From Rhizobiales bacterium SYSU XM002 (GTDB taxonomy: Bacteria; Pseudomonadota; Alphaproteobacteria; Rhizobiales; Beijerinckiaceae), in NCBI GenBank assembly GCA_009846685.1, contig VWVY01000010.1, positions 1 to 32,500 on the forward strand: a stretch of 32,500 bases of DNA, given 5' to 3'. The position numbers were made by a program, and so were the translations under genes. This document shows positions 1-7,300 of the stretch, in pieces. Each line of letters begins with the position of its first letter. Within the stretch, counting starts at the first letter, position 1. Below the pieces are notes generated by a model. That model was not told the origin of the DNA and ran no database searches. It was given only the letters and a program-made list of their open reading frames with translations.

Positions 1-126
1 CGGCCCTCGGCAACAAGACACCCGCCGAGTTCGCCGCACAAATCTATCTGGAAACCAGGGCCGCATAGGCCCTAAATCAACCCAAGGACTCTCCCCATAA
101 CCGGAGGAAAGTCGGGTCTCAGGTCA
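1..126 (+). mobile_element. Right end of an IS3-family insertion sequence (partial)
   Basis: The last 22 codons of a transposase frame (3-68) are followed by a short non-coding tail ending in CAGGTCA at 120-126. Read from the other strand this gives the TGACCTGAG terminus, which fits the TG...CA ends of IS3-family elements. The left end is outside the window, so target duplication and completeness cannot be judged. The element end coincides with the point where the dgt-like frame is cut. Family assignment is from recognition of the transposase C-terminus and terminus type, not from an alignment. Confidence 0.7.
3..68 (+). CDS. IS3-family transposase OrfB (integrase-core), C-terminal end only
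   Basis: The frame entering from the left edge ends at a TAG at 66-68 and reads ALGNKTPAEFAAQIYLETRAA (first and last parts visible: ALGNKTPAEF ... LETRAA). The LGxKTPAEFA stretch is typical of the C-terminus of IS3-family OrfB proteins with a DDE integrase core, where the final residues follow the last helix of the catalytic domain. Catalytic residues lie outside the window. The frame stops 58 bp before the IS terminus, a normal spacing. It is partial only because the window begins inside it. Confidence 0.65.
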   Translation, partial: ALGNKTPAEFAAQIYLETRAA

Positions 127-423
127 CGCGTGATCGAACGCCAGCGTCGTGCCGATGCTCCGGGCCATGTTGGCGACTTCGTGGCTGTGGGTCAGCCGTG
201 TCCTAACGCTATCGTTCTTCTCAAGAGGAAAGACCTGCGTTTTGTCCTGAAGGCGGCGTAAGGGAGCGCTGAAGAGAATGCGGTCATGATCGCGCTCATG
301 CTCGATCCGCTTTTCTCCTTCGCGCTTGTCGCTGCCTTCGATCGTTGCGTCTTTCGCCTCACGGGCGCGATCTTTGCGACGAACCGCATTCAGGAGAAGG
401 TTCCAATCAAGCTTTTCAGTCAC
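127..423 (-). pseudogene. dgt: dGTPase / dNTP triphosphohydrolase, N-terminal stump cut by an IS
   Basis: About 99 codons match the start of dGTP triphosphohydrolases (HD superfamily enzymes that hydrolyse dNTPs to nucleoside and triphosphate; some act in phage resistance). Visible family features are an early DWN...LL, then [36 protein letters not shown] and ARSIG. The THSH His is the first metal ligand; the HD pair and later ligands are missing. Full-length relatives are roughly 400-500 aa. Reading continues to the exact IS boundary, where the TGA of the IS terminus (124-126) gives a stop. The GTG at 423 (VTEKLDWN) is the likely start; an in-frame ATG at 468 is the alternative. The remainder should lie left of the IS, outside the window. 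No function is expected from the stump. Confidence 0.75.
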
Positions 424-468
424 GCTATGCCCCGGTCGTATTCTACATTCAATCGCGACAACCTTCAA

Positions 469-785
469 AAGCCCCGGCTACATGCTTTGTGTTAGCATGC
501 ACTACCCTGATTCCTAAATGTTACATAGGCGCTTGGCCAAACGGAACACCTTATCAATTCGTGCGAACCGGTCTGTCGATGTGCGAACCCGCTCTCACCA
601 GGCTCTGCCTGAAAAAAGTGACATATTCCGACTTCCAAGCCCAGAAATGGCGTGGAATTTGGGGGCTTAAACGCCTGATTTTTCAGCCCTGTGAGAGCGC
701 GTTTTCGGGGCCATCACCGCCAAGCCCCGGACATTTCGGGGCTATATATTTCAATTAAGCCATTGATATAATTGGATAAAATTGG
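469..785. other. Gene-free stretch left of the island, with one hairpin
   Basis: No convincing coding region is seen between the dgt-like stump and the left attachment repeat. The plus-strand open frame here has no recognisable product and overlaps dgt antisense. The stretch becomes A/T-rich towards 744-785. It contains a perfect 7-bp inverted repeat (AGCCCCG 723-729, CGGGGCT 737-743, 7-nt loop) followed by an A/T-rich run, which could be a weak terminator or a leftover of an earlier element. The dgt promoter should also be here, but no convincing -35/-10 pair was found. Confidence 0.4.
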
Positions 786-805
786 TGGTGCCCCTGGCCG
801 GAATC
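786..805. repeat. Left attachment site of the island (20-bp repeat of tRNA-Leu 3' end)
   Basis: These 20 bases are identical to 9898-9917, which form the CCA end, acceptor strand and part of the T-arm of the tRNA-Leu gene. The match ends at the next base on both sides (785 against 9897, 806 against 9918). Only the 3' fragment of the tRNA is present, as expected for the distal junction of a site-specific insertion into a tRNA gene. Confidence 0.9.
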
Positions 806-858
806 TAATAAGCTATCTATCGCATTGATTTTAAAATGTAAAAAATAATTCGTTTCTC

Positions 859-883
859 AAAAGCCCAACAAAAAGACCAACAT
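859..883. repeat. Candidate integrase arm-binding repeats, left end
   Basis: AAAAGCCCAACA (859-870) is the exact reverse complement of TGTTGGGCTTTT near the integrase start (9737-9748). It is followed by GACCAACAT (875-883), which recurs at 9756-9764. The pairing of the same short motifs just inside both island ends suggests arm-type sites for the island integrase or its excisionase. This is inference from position and repetition; the motif also lies immediately downstream of res. Confidence 0.5.
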
Positions 884-897
884 TTTGCGGAGCTAAC

Positions 898-3552
898 CTA
901 ATTTGCTTCCGCAATTTCCCGATCAATCCGCGCGAATTCCTTTTTCTCAATCATGAGGAAGAGACAATTTCCGTTGGATCGATCCGCCCAAAGATCGCCG
1001 ATCAAGCGCTTTTCCTTGGAATCGTCGTTCGTGAAATACGGTGCGCCCTTGTATTCGATCACCAAGACGCGCCCATCGTTCAGCAGCGCGACGAAATCGG
1101 GATAGAATTTGTCCGATGATGTTTGCAGCCAGAACGAATGCGGCTGCTTCGATGTGTTTCGAACCCATGCCCTGATATGGGGATTTCGTTCAATCGCGAT
1201 GGCGCATTCGTGTTCTTCGCCGGTCGCTTCAAGATCGCCGATCACGCGGAACAGGTGCTTCTTGAAATCCGTGCCGCCCTTGTAAGGCTGATTGTAGCCA
1301 TAGCGGCTTTCATCGAACACAAGTTCAACGTCGGCACTGGTTTGGAATTCAAGGCCGCTTTGTGGGAACAGCGCGCGTTCAAACGCAGTCGCTTCGCGAA
1401 TGTCGCGATGCTTGGCAATCACCTTCACGAAGGCATCGACAAGCCGGAAGTTAGCCCGCGCCAAGGCTTCAACAGTCATGCCGGTTTTCGCTGAAATCAC
1501 GTCCAATGCCTTGGAGATGAACAGCGTCGAAGAAACGCGCGTAATGTCGCGGCGCGATGAATACGGCAATCGCCGATCAATCCAGTTCACTAGCGCGCTT
1601 TTGGTCCAACCGCGCAACGCCAGCGCCAAGGAAAGCTGTTCGTGCAGATCGGTGACGAATTCAACCTTCACTTTTTGGGTTGCATCCACATCGATATGCG
1701 CTTCTTCGGCGGCATTGCGCGGCGGCACGAAGAAATCGAGGATCGGCGCGGCGTCGCTTTCCTCAAGCTTCCACGGAATATCGAGAAAATGCGCCCGGTC
1801 GAACAGTTGCCACACTTGCCCGGCCCGCACGGTCAATTGGGGCACGGCGAAGCGGATAGGTTCGGCAACCGGATCGGGCACCTTAAGCCGCGCGCCGCGT
1901 GAGCGATGCACAAGCGCATCGATTGTGGTTGCCGCCGCTTCCGGCATGGCAAGTTTCATCGCCGTGCGGTCATAGTCGGTAAGGGCACCGCGCGCCCGGA
2001 TGATGCCTGTTTCAAGATCAACCTGAACCCGTCCGCCCGTTGCGATTTCGATGTTGGTCTTGAACGTCGTGGCGTCCACTTCGGCGGGAAGCGCCTCTTC
2101 ATAGACAAAGGCCGATCCGCCTTCTTCCATGCCGGGAATGACGGGCACGGCGCGCACAAGCGCTTGGGCTTCGACCTTTTCAAAGCCGTTGTTTACCAGT
2201 CCGTCGCGCAATGTGTTCGCGGCGTTCTGAAAGCTTGTCGTGGTTGCGAAAGCATAGGCGCGGTTAAGGTCTTCATGGTGTTTGCGAGAGGCGCGCGGCA
2301 AGCGCAGCACCCGGCCTAGAAGCTGTTCCACCGCGCGGGGCGATTTCTGTTCCGCGACCGAACACAGCACATAGGCGAAGGAGCAATCCCACCCCTCCTT
2401 CAACGCCTGTTGGGTGATGATGAAGCGCACCTTGCAATCGCGGTCGAATAAATCGACGCCTTCAAGCCCTTTCGTGTCACCGGTCGCGATCACGATATGC
2501 GCTTCCGGCACGCGGAAATCATCGATCAGCAGCTTCTTCACCTCTTCGGCGTGAAGCGTCTGCCTGTCCTTCGACTTGGCTTCGGATTGCAGCAGCATCA
2601 CGGGGCGGATGAATTCGCCCGTGGCCTTCTCTTCTGCCTTTGCCGTCTCTGCCAGTTCATCAAGCCACGCGATAGCATCGCCGATGGTTTCATTGTGGTC
2701 GGCGCGCCCGCGAAGGATCACGGGAAGCTTGATCATTTCCGCCGCCTTAAGTTCGGCGGCGGACACTTGGTGCAACACATTGGATGCGTAAATGCCCTTT
2801 TCGGGCTTGTGCTCTTCCGGTGTGACGGGCGTTGCGGTGAATTCGACGATCAGCGACGGCTTGAGCCGCGCCAAGGTATCGAAAGACAAATCCGTCCGCG
2901 CATTGTGGGCTTCATCGACAATCACCATTGGGCGGCGCAAGCGAAGCACATTCGCCAAGGACTGAACTGGATCGCCTGACGGGCCGATTTCCAAAGCGTC
3001 GCGCAAACCATCGGCAAGCCCGGTGAAATGGTCCATCAATTCACCGTTGGCTTCATAGACCTTGCGGCCTTCCGTCTCTTCGACGCGGAAGGCTTGGATC
3101 GTCGCCACGATCACCACCGCACCGCCGTCATAATCGGCGCGCTTGGCGTAAAGCGCATCGGCAACAGTCATCACGCGGACATTCTCGCCGAAGCGATCCG
3201 CAAGCGCGCGTCGGTTCGGGTGCGCCCGGTCCTGAAGTGTCGCCAAGGTCTGTTCGCGGATCGTCTGCGATGGCACAAGCCAAAGCACGGTTGGCGCATC
3301 GGTTCGAAGAAAACTATCGGCGGCAATGGCAACCGAATGCGCCGCAAGGATCGTCTTGCCGCCGCCCGTGGGGATGCGAAGGCAGACATAGGGCAAGCCG
3401 GGCAAGCTTGGCGGCTGAACGAAGGGGCGCTTGGTGAGCGCATAGAACGCCGTATCAGCGTCGTTGAATTCCACCGTCTTTTCGAGGAACTTGCGAAGCG
3501 CGCTAAGCGTCTGGATTTGATAATTCTTCAGGCTGAAAATGGGCAAGCTCAT
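898..3552 (-). CDS. res: Type III restriction enzyme, Res subunit (helicase-nuclease)
   Basis: This 884-aa protein is the ATP-dependent translocase and nuclease of a type III restriction-modification system. It acts with Mod on DNA carrying unmethylated sites. Helicase superfamily 2 motifs appear in order: YQIQTL near residue 11, Walker A PTGGGKT at 61-67, DEAH at 213-216, a TATP motif near 240, and a motif VI-like QLLGRVLRLPR just past residue 400. The C-terminus holds a PD-(D/E)xK nuclease signature, YPDF at 817-820 and EYK at 833-835. Length is somewhat below many type III Res proteins but all expected motifs are present and the frame is intact. The ATG start overlaps the stop of the small upstream ORF as ATGA, suggesting translational coupling with the mod operon. 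Confidence 0.92.
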   Translation of the reverse strand: MSLPIFSLKNYQIQTLSALRKFLEKTVEFNDADTAFYALTKRPFVQPPSLPGLPYVCLRIPTGGGKTILAAHSVAIAADSFLRTDAPTVLWLVPSQTIREQTLATLQDRAHPNRRALADRFGENVRVMTVADALYAKRADYDGGAVVIVATIQAFRVEETEGRKVYEANGELMDHFTGLADGLRDALEIGPSGDPVQSLANVLRLRRPMVIVDEAHNARTDLSFDTLARLKPSLIVEFTATPVTPEEHKPEKGIYASNVLHQVSAAELKAAEMIKLPVILRGRADHNETIGDAIAWLDELAETAKAEEKATGEFIRPVMLLQSEAKSKDRQTLHAEEVKKLLIDDFRVPEAHIVIATGDTKGLEGVDLFDRDCKVRFIITQQALKEGWDCSFAYVLCSVAEQKSPRAVEQLLGRVLRLPRASRKHHEDLNRAYAFATTTSFQNAANTLRDGLVNNGFEKVEAQALVRAVPVIPGMEEGGSAFVYEEALPAEVDATTFKTNIEIATGGRVQVDLETGIIRARGALTDYDRTAMKLAMPEAAATTIDALVHRSRGARLKVPDPVAEPIRFAVPQLTVRAGQVWQLFDRAHFLDIPWKLEESDAAPILDFFVPPRNAAEEAHIDVDATQKVKVEFVTDLHEQLSLALALRGWTKSALVNWIDRRLPYSSRRDITRVSSTLFISKALDVISAKTGMTVEALARANFRLVDAFVKVIAKHRDIREATAFERALFPQSGLEFQTSADVELVFDESRYGYNQPYKGGTDFKKHLFRVIGDLEATGEEHECAIAIERNPHIRAWVRNTSKQPHSFWLQTSSDKFYPDFVALLNDGRVLVIEYKGAPYFTNDDSKEKRLIGDLWADRSNGNCLFLMIEKKEFARIDREIAEAN

Positions 3553-3692
3553 TCGGATTTGCCCTTCGCCTGAACTGTCAGGGAATCCTTGTCAGTTGCC
3601 CAAATTTGAAAATGCATCGCGTTTCGAACTGTTGCATCCGTTGCAACAGTTGCGCCCTTCATAAGTAGAAAGTTCACCGAAGCATTGGCCAT
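3549..3692 (-). CDS. 47-aa ORF between mod and res, unknown function
   Basis: This ORF begins MANASVNFLL and ends VQAKGKSE. It starts 2 nt after the mod stop codon and its TGA overlaps the res ATG as ATGA, so it fills the whole mod-res gap without spare sequence. GAGGGG in the end of mod lies about 8 nt upstream of its ATG and could serve as ribosome binding site. No domain, membrane segment or signal peptide is recognisable. It is too short to classify by eye. It may be a true small protein of the R-M operon, for example a modulator of Res, or merely an open frame that keeps ribosomes moving from mod to res. The tight fit on both sides is the main support. Confidence 0.55.
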   Translation of the reverse strand: MANASVNFLLMKGATVATDATVRNAMHFQIWATDKDSLTVQAKGKSE

Positions 3693-3694
3693 GC

Positions 3695-5323
3695 TCAAAG
3701 CCCCTCAATCTGATAGGGGATTTGCTTGAAGGTCACGCCAAGGCGGGAAAGCCGGTCATCGGGCACGGTGCAGCCTTCACCATAGACGATGCGTGCGCCG
3801 TCAAAGCCCGGTTCAGGCAAGGGCAGCGTGTCGAGAACGCCGCCCGTCAACACGTTCCCGGCGTTGGTGCTGGCAACCCCAACGGCTTCGGCATTGTGCA
3901 AGAGATAGATCGCCCGGCCTTGGAACGTGCCGATCAGCGGCGTTTCCCCCGTGGCACGGCGCGGAATGGGCGAACCCGTCTCGCAAAAGAACACATGGGC
4001 AGCAAGATCCGGGTAGGTGACGGCGGGACTGACATTGCCATCGGCATCAAATAGCGGTTCGCCAAGGGTGCAGAAACGGAATCCGCCGCCGCCTTGCCAG
4101 CCAACTTCAGCGGAAATGCCGCCCTGTTCGCCTTCGATGACTTTGCGAAAGCGCGGCACGCAATGTGTCGTTGCGTGCTCCCCCATCTCCACACCAATCC
4201 AGCGACGCTCCATTTTGTGAGCAACGGCACCGGTGGTTCCTGATCCTAAAAAGGAGTCGAGAACAATATCGCCAACATTAGTCGATATTTCCAAAATGCG
4301 CTGGATTAATTGCTCAGGCTTTACGGTCGCAAACGCTTCTTGATATTCAATTATCTCACGTTGATGAGCTTTCGCTTGGCGCGATGTTTTTACATCTAAT
4401 AAAATTGTTGGGTGCGGCCTCGTCGGAACTTCTGGGGCAAATTCGCGTGCATATGGCACCCAGACGCTTTGCCCTAATTTGTCCCGCTTTTTCCAAATCA
4501 ACCGGTTTTCAGAGCGAAGTTTTTTAACGCCAGCAGGACTAAATGCCCAATTTGCTTCTCGACCATCGTCATGTATAGGTAGAATTGAAGTTCCATCGGG
4601 GGCTTCAATCTCAAAAAACATGGTTGGCCTGTCTTCACGGAGGCTGTTTGCTCCATTTTTCTTTACCAATCGATCCCGATGAAGCCTCGGCTCTTCCTCT
4701 GTGGTTCGGTAAGAAGCTAAGATCGATGCATCGCCCTTCTTTTTGAATCCTGCTTTCTCGGAATTTAACTCATAACAAAGAACATACTCATGATCAGGTG
4801 TAATCGGCACCTTGTTATCGTTTGGACTATCAACTTTTTGCCAAATGAACGATGTGACGAAATTCTGTCGTCCCATTATTTCGTCGAGAGCGCACTTTAA
4901 GTTGTGCCCTTCATTATCATCAATCGAAATCCAGATTGACCCGTCTTCGCTCAAAAACTCCTTCAGCAACCGCAAACGTGGATACATCATGCACAGCCAT
5001 TTATCATGGCGTGACAGGTCTTCGGCTTCCTTGCCCACAGTGGCACCAAGCCACGCCTTGATTTCCGGCGAATTCACATTGTCGTTGTAAACCCAACCTT
5101 CGTTGCCGGTGTTGTAGGGCGGATCGATATAGATGCACTTCACCTTGCCCGCGTAGTAGGGCAGGAGCGCCTTCAAAGCCTCTAAGTTGTCGCCCTGCAC
5201 CAACAGGTTGCCCGCGTCCGGATCACCGACGCTTTTGTCCTTGTCGCAATGGATCAGCCGATACGGCACTTCGCGATGGTGGTTCACCACCGCCTTCTTC
5301 CCGATCCAATCCAGTGTGGGCAT
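3695..5323 (-). CDS. mod: Type III DNA-methyltransferase, Mod subunit (N6-adenine)
   Basis: This protein of about 542 aa modifies adenine in the recognition site and supplies target specificity to the Mod-Res complex. Catalytic motif IV DPPY (in YIDPPYNTG) lies at about residues 67-70, and the AdoMet-binding motif I (LDSFLGSGTTG) at about 355-367. That order is the beta class used by type III Mod proteins. The segment between them is the target recognition region and is visibly richer in A/T than the rest. The C-terminal part contains FFCETGSPIP. The ATG at 5323 (MPTLDWIG) is preferred; an in-frame TTG at 5341 adds six residues. It lies 75 bp downstream of the recombinase stop and is coupled to the small ORF and res. 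Confidence 0.92.
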   Translation of the reverse strand: MPTLDWIGKKAVVNHHREVPYRLIHCDKDKSVGDPDAGNLLVQGDNLEALKALLPYYAGKVKCIYIDPPYNTGNEGWVYNDNVNSPEIKAWLGATVGKEAEDLSRHDKWLCMMYPRLRLLKEFLSEDGSIWISIDDNEGHNLKCALDEIMGRQNFVTSFIWQKVDSPNDNKVPITPDHEYVLCYELNSEKAGFKKKGDASILASYRTTEEEPRLHRDRLVKKNGANSLREDRPTMFFEIEAPDGTSILPIHDDGREANWAFSPAGVKKLRSENRLIWKKRDKLGQSVWVPYAREFAPEVPTRPHPTILLDVKTSRQAKAHQREIIEYQEAFATVKPEQLIQRILEISTNVGDIVLDSFLGSGTTGAVAHKMERRWIGVEMGEHATTHCVPRFRKVIEGEQGGISAEVGWQGGGGFRFCTLGEPLFDADGNVSPAVTYPDLAAHVFFCETGSPIPRRATGETPLIGTFQGRAIYLLHNAEAVGVASTNAGNVLTGGVLDTLPLPEPGFDGARIVYGEGCTVPDDRLSRLGVTFKQIPYQIEGL

Positions 5324-5398
5324 GAAGATACTATCCTGCAACGAATCCGCTTCGATCAGGTTTGACGTGCCAGCAGGGGAATGGCAAGGCGCGTTTGG

Positions 5399-6505
5399 TC
5401 ACCGTGCATTCTGCCGGGCAAGGTGCGCCAAGACCTTGGAAATGGTTTCGGGGAGTAGCATGTCCGCGCCCGCTGCTTGCCCTTCTTTTCCGCGCATTCC
5501 CGCGAAAATTTCCGCCTGCCGATGGCTGGAGACGTTGCCGTAACTGGTGAAGGTGGTGAGCACCTTTTCGTGGCCAAGGTTTTGGCTCCACGCCTTGAAG
5601 GCTTCCGGATTGGGGCACGTTTTCTCGCCAAGGAGCGCCAGCGTGTCGCGGAAGGAATGCGGGTTGAAATAGGGCAATCCCGCCGCCGTGAAAGCTTCGC
5701 GGAAAATCGCGCGGATCGGGGTGGCGTTGCTCCAATGCGCGCGCTTCAAGCCCTGCACTTCAAACCCGCCGCTCTCGCCAACCCCTACAAGCGTCATGGG
5801 GAAGAGCGGATCATCCGGCCCGAACAGGAGCGCGGTCTTGAGGTAGGTAATCCAGTCGGTCACGATGGCTTCGATATCCTCGCCAACCGGGAAGAAATTG
5901 GACGTGAAGGTTTTCCGCCGCTTGGTGCGCACGCTTCGTGCATCCTGCGAGACGGTTCGCGCCGCAAGATCGACATGGCGAAGAGAGAGGGAGGCAAGGG
6001 CATCATCCCGCGCGCCGCTCAACAGCGCGAAGGCGATCACGGAGCGGTTGCGCTTCTCGATATCGCTTGCCGTGGGCATCGTCGCGAGAACATGCCGGAT
6101 TTGCTCAACGCTTGGCACGGGCTTTTCGCGCGTTGCGCCTGCGATCCGGGTGTCGTTGGCGGAAGGGTTGAAATATTCCGCGTCCGCATAGCCGATCTTG
6201 CGATATCCCTGCCTTCCGGCCAGCCATTGGAAAAAGGCCTTCAAGGCCATGAGGCGCGAATGCACGGTGGCGACGGCCAAGGGCTTTCCGGTTTCCGGGT
6301 TAGGCTGTTCGCTGAGATGGCGCTTGAACTTCTTTGCCTGCTCGATATGAAAACGCTTGAAGTCCTTGTGGCCTGTGGAGGCTTCAAAGGCCGAAATCGC
6401 TGCGGCGACCTGATCGACGGACTTTTCCGAAAGCCGCTTCGCCTCAGTCAAATAGGTGAAATACTCGCGCTTGATGCGCTCGTTTTCTGGGTGGTGCTTT
6501 CGCAT
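5399..6505 (-). CDS. Tyrosine recombinase inside the island operon
   Basis: This protein of about 368 aa has the two-domain build of phage-type integrases: an N-terminal SAM-like DNA-binding half (about 15-125) and a C-terminal catalytic half. Counted from a TTG two codons upstream, the catalytic set is complete: R168 in LLSGARDDAL, H285-x-x-R288 in PHSFRDT, H314 in LGHEKV and Tyr 324 in FTSYG. A K-rich stretch (RTKRRKT) sits where the beta-hairpin lysine is expected. It is unlike the P4-type integrase at the island edge and lies in the middle of the operon, just upstream of mod. The ATG at 6505 is chosen; AAGGGA lies about 10 nt upstream. Substrate sites are unknown. It could be an old integrase of a nested element or an enzyme acting within the island. 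Confidence 0.85.
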   Translation of the reverse strand: MRKHHPENERIKREYFTYLTEAKRLSEKSVDQVAAAISAFEASTGHKDFKRFHIEQAKKFKRHLSEQPNPETGKPLAVATVHSRLMALKAFFQWLAGRQGYRKIGYADAEYFNPSANDTRIAGATREKPVPSVEQIRHVLATMPTASDIEKRNRSVIAFALLSGARDDALASLSLRHVDLAARTVSQDARSVRTKRRKTFTSNFFPVGEDIEAIVTDWITYLKTALLFGPDDPLFPMTLVGVGESGGFEVQGLKRAHWSNATPIRAIFREAFTAAGLPYFNPHSFRDTLALLGEKTCPNPEAFKAWSQNLGHEKVLTTFTSYGNVSSHRQAEIFAGMRGKEGQAAGADMLLPETISKVLAHLARQNAR

Positions 6506-6544
6506 GGTCAAGTCATCCCTTCACAAGTAATCATTCAGACAGGG

Positions 6545-6985
6545 CTAGCGGCACTTCCCTATGGGTCGCGGGGCTTGTCTGATTGTGAGGTCCAGAACAG
6601 CCCGCATTTCTGGCAGGCAGGCGAGTGAGAAGCGTTTGTGCATGAGCCGATTACAGGTGCCGCACAGGGCTTCGAGATGGCCGGTCTTGGCGCTCGCCTG
6701 CCAATAATCGGCAATCTTGCCAGCGGCTTCACGCGGGGCACGGCATGTGAAGCAGTAGCATTCGGCGAGGTTGCAACTCTGCTTCACCTTCTTTCGGCGT
6801 GCGGCAAATTCCTGGAGGTCTTTGCCCAAAATCAGGAAGGGGCGATGATCCGTGAGGGCAGGCAAATCCCCGCTTTTGATCCACCGGGCAAGCGTGCCCT
6901 TCGCCACGCCAAGCGCTCGCGCGGCTTCTTCCATCGTGTAGTTCCGATGGATTTTGACAGCGCGCCAATTCGGGCGCTTAGGCAT
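6545..6985 (-). CDS. HTH protein with a C-terminal cysteine cluster
   Basis: This 146-aa basic protein starts at ATG 6985, overlapping the end of the AlpA-like gene by 8 bp. Residues about 15-60 form a helix-turn-helix of the excisionase/MerR kind (YTMEEAARALGVAKGTLARWIKSGDLP, with the helix pair in ARALGVAKGTLARW). The C-terminal half carries C71, C76, C78, C81 and a second pair C108-G-T-C111, a layout that suggests a zinc-binding ribbon. Translational overlap with the AlpA-like gene and a 39-bp gap to the recombinase point to joint expression. A role as recombination directionality factor or operon regulator is inferred. I know of no characterised member. A longer form from TTG 7006 is possible but less likely. 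Confidence 0.75.
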   Translation of the reverse strand: MPKRPNWRAVKIHRNYTMEEAARALGVAKGTLARWIKSGDLPALTDHRPFLILGKDLQEFAARRKKVKQSCNLAECYCFTCRAPREAAGKIADYWQASAKTGHLEALCGTCNRLMHKRFSLACLPEMRAVLDLTIRQAPRPIGKCR

Positions 6986-7208
6986 CGGGCGCTTTCCCGT
7001 TGGCAATCAGGTAGCGGATGTCATCGACACGCCAGACGGTTAGCTTCGGGCCAAGCTTGACCGGCTTGGGAAAGCGGCCATCTTTCACGCCCGCCCACCA
7101 TGTCGATTTGCCAACCGGGATCGGGCCATTGGGCTTGATGATATCGGAAAGCCGAACAAAGCCGGTATTCGGCAATTCGGCGAAAGGGCGTCCATTATTG
7201 TGCAGCAT
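6978..7208 (-). CDS. AlpA-family phage-type transcriptional regulator / excisionase-like
   Basis: This 76-aa protein has the AlpA signature: FVRLSDII, PVGKSTWWAGVKDGRFPKP, KLGPKLTVWRVDDI. It is a small winged helix-turn-helix protein. Relatives activate prophage or island integrase genes or act as excisionases. GGAG lies about 9 nt before the ATG. The gene is followed by an 8-bp overlap with the HTH/Cys-cluster gene. Immediately upstream is a large inverted repeat (7268-7298) that could be its operator or a regulatory hairpin. The family call is firm from motif; the specific target is inferred. Confidence 0.85.
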   Translation of the reverse strand: MLHNNGRPFAELPNTGFVRLSDIIKPNGPIPVGKSTWWAGVKDGRFPKPVKLGPKLTVWRVDDIRYLIANGKAPDA

Positions 7209-7267
7209 GTGCCTGCTCCGTTCGGTTGAAGACGGTGCAGGGTTAGGATGTCCGGTTTGACGTGAGG

Positions 7268-7298
7268 CCGAATTCGGTTTCGGCTAAACCGAATTCGG
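7268..7298. promoter_or_regulatory. 13-bp perfect inverted repeat upstream of the AlpA-like gene
   Basis: CCGAATTCGGTTT (7268-7280) is followed by a 5-nt spacer and its exact reverse complement (7286-7298). Each arm itself contains the palindrome CCGAATTCGG, and a further TTCGGTTT lies at 7313-7320 inside the end of the 354-aa gene. The element begins 2 bp after that gene's stop codon and ends 59 bp before the AlpA-like start. No U-tract follows on the minus strand, so an ordinary terminator is less likely than an operator or attenuator hairpin. Confidence 0.5.
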
Positions 7299-7300
7299 TT

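Noticed and set aside
345-758. Plus-strand open frame of 137 codons
   Set aside because: No recognisable product; it overlaps the dgt-like stump antisense and runs through low-complexity intergenic DNA.
898-5323. BREX, DISARM or type I R-M considered for the helicase-methyltransferase pair
   Set aside because: There is no PglZ, PglX, HsdS or DUF1998 companion; the beta-class Mod motif order and the Res helicase with C-terminal PD-(D/E)xK fit type III.
5477-6628. Long plus-strand open frame of 383 codons
   Set aside because: It lies antisense to the tyrosine recombinase with complete catalytic residues; the plus frame has no recognisable domain and is a GC-rich shadow.
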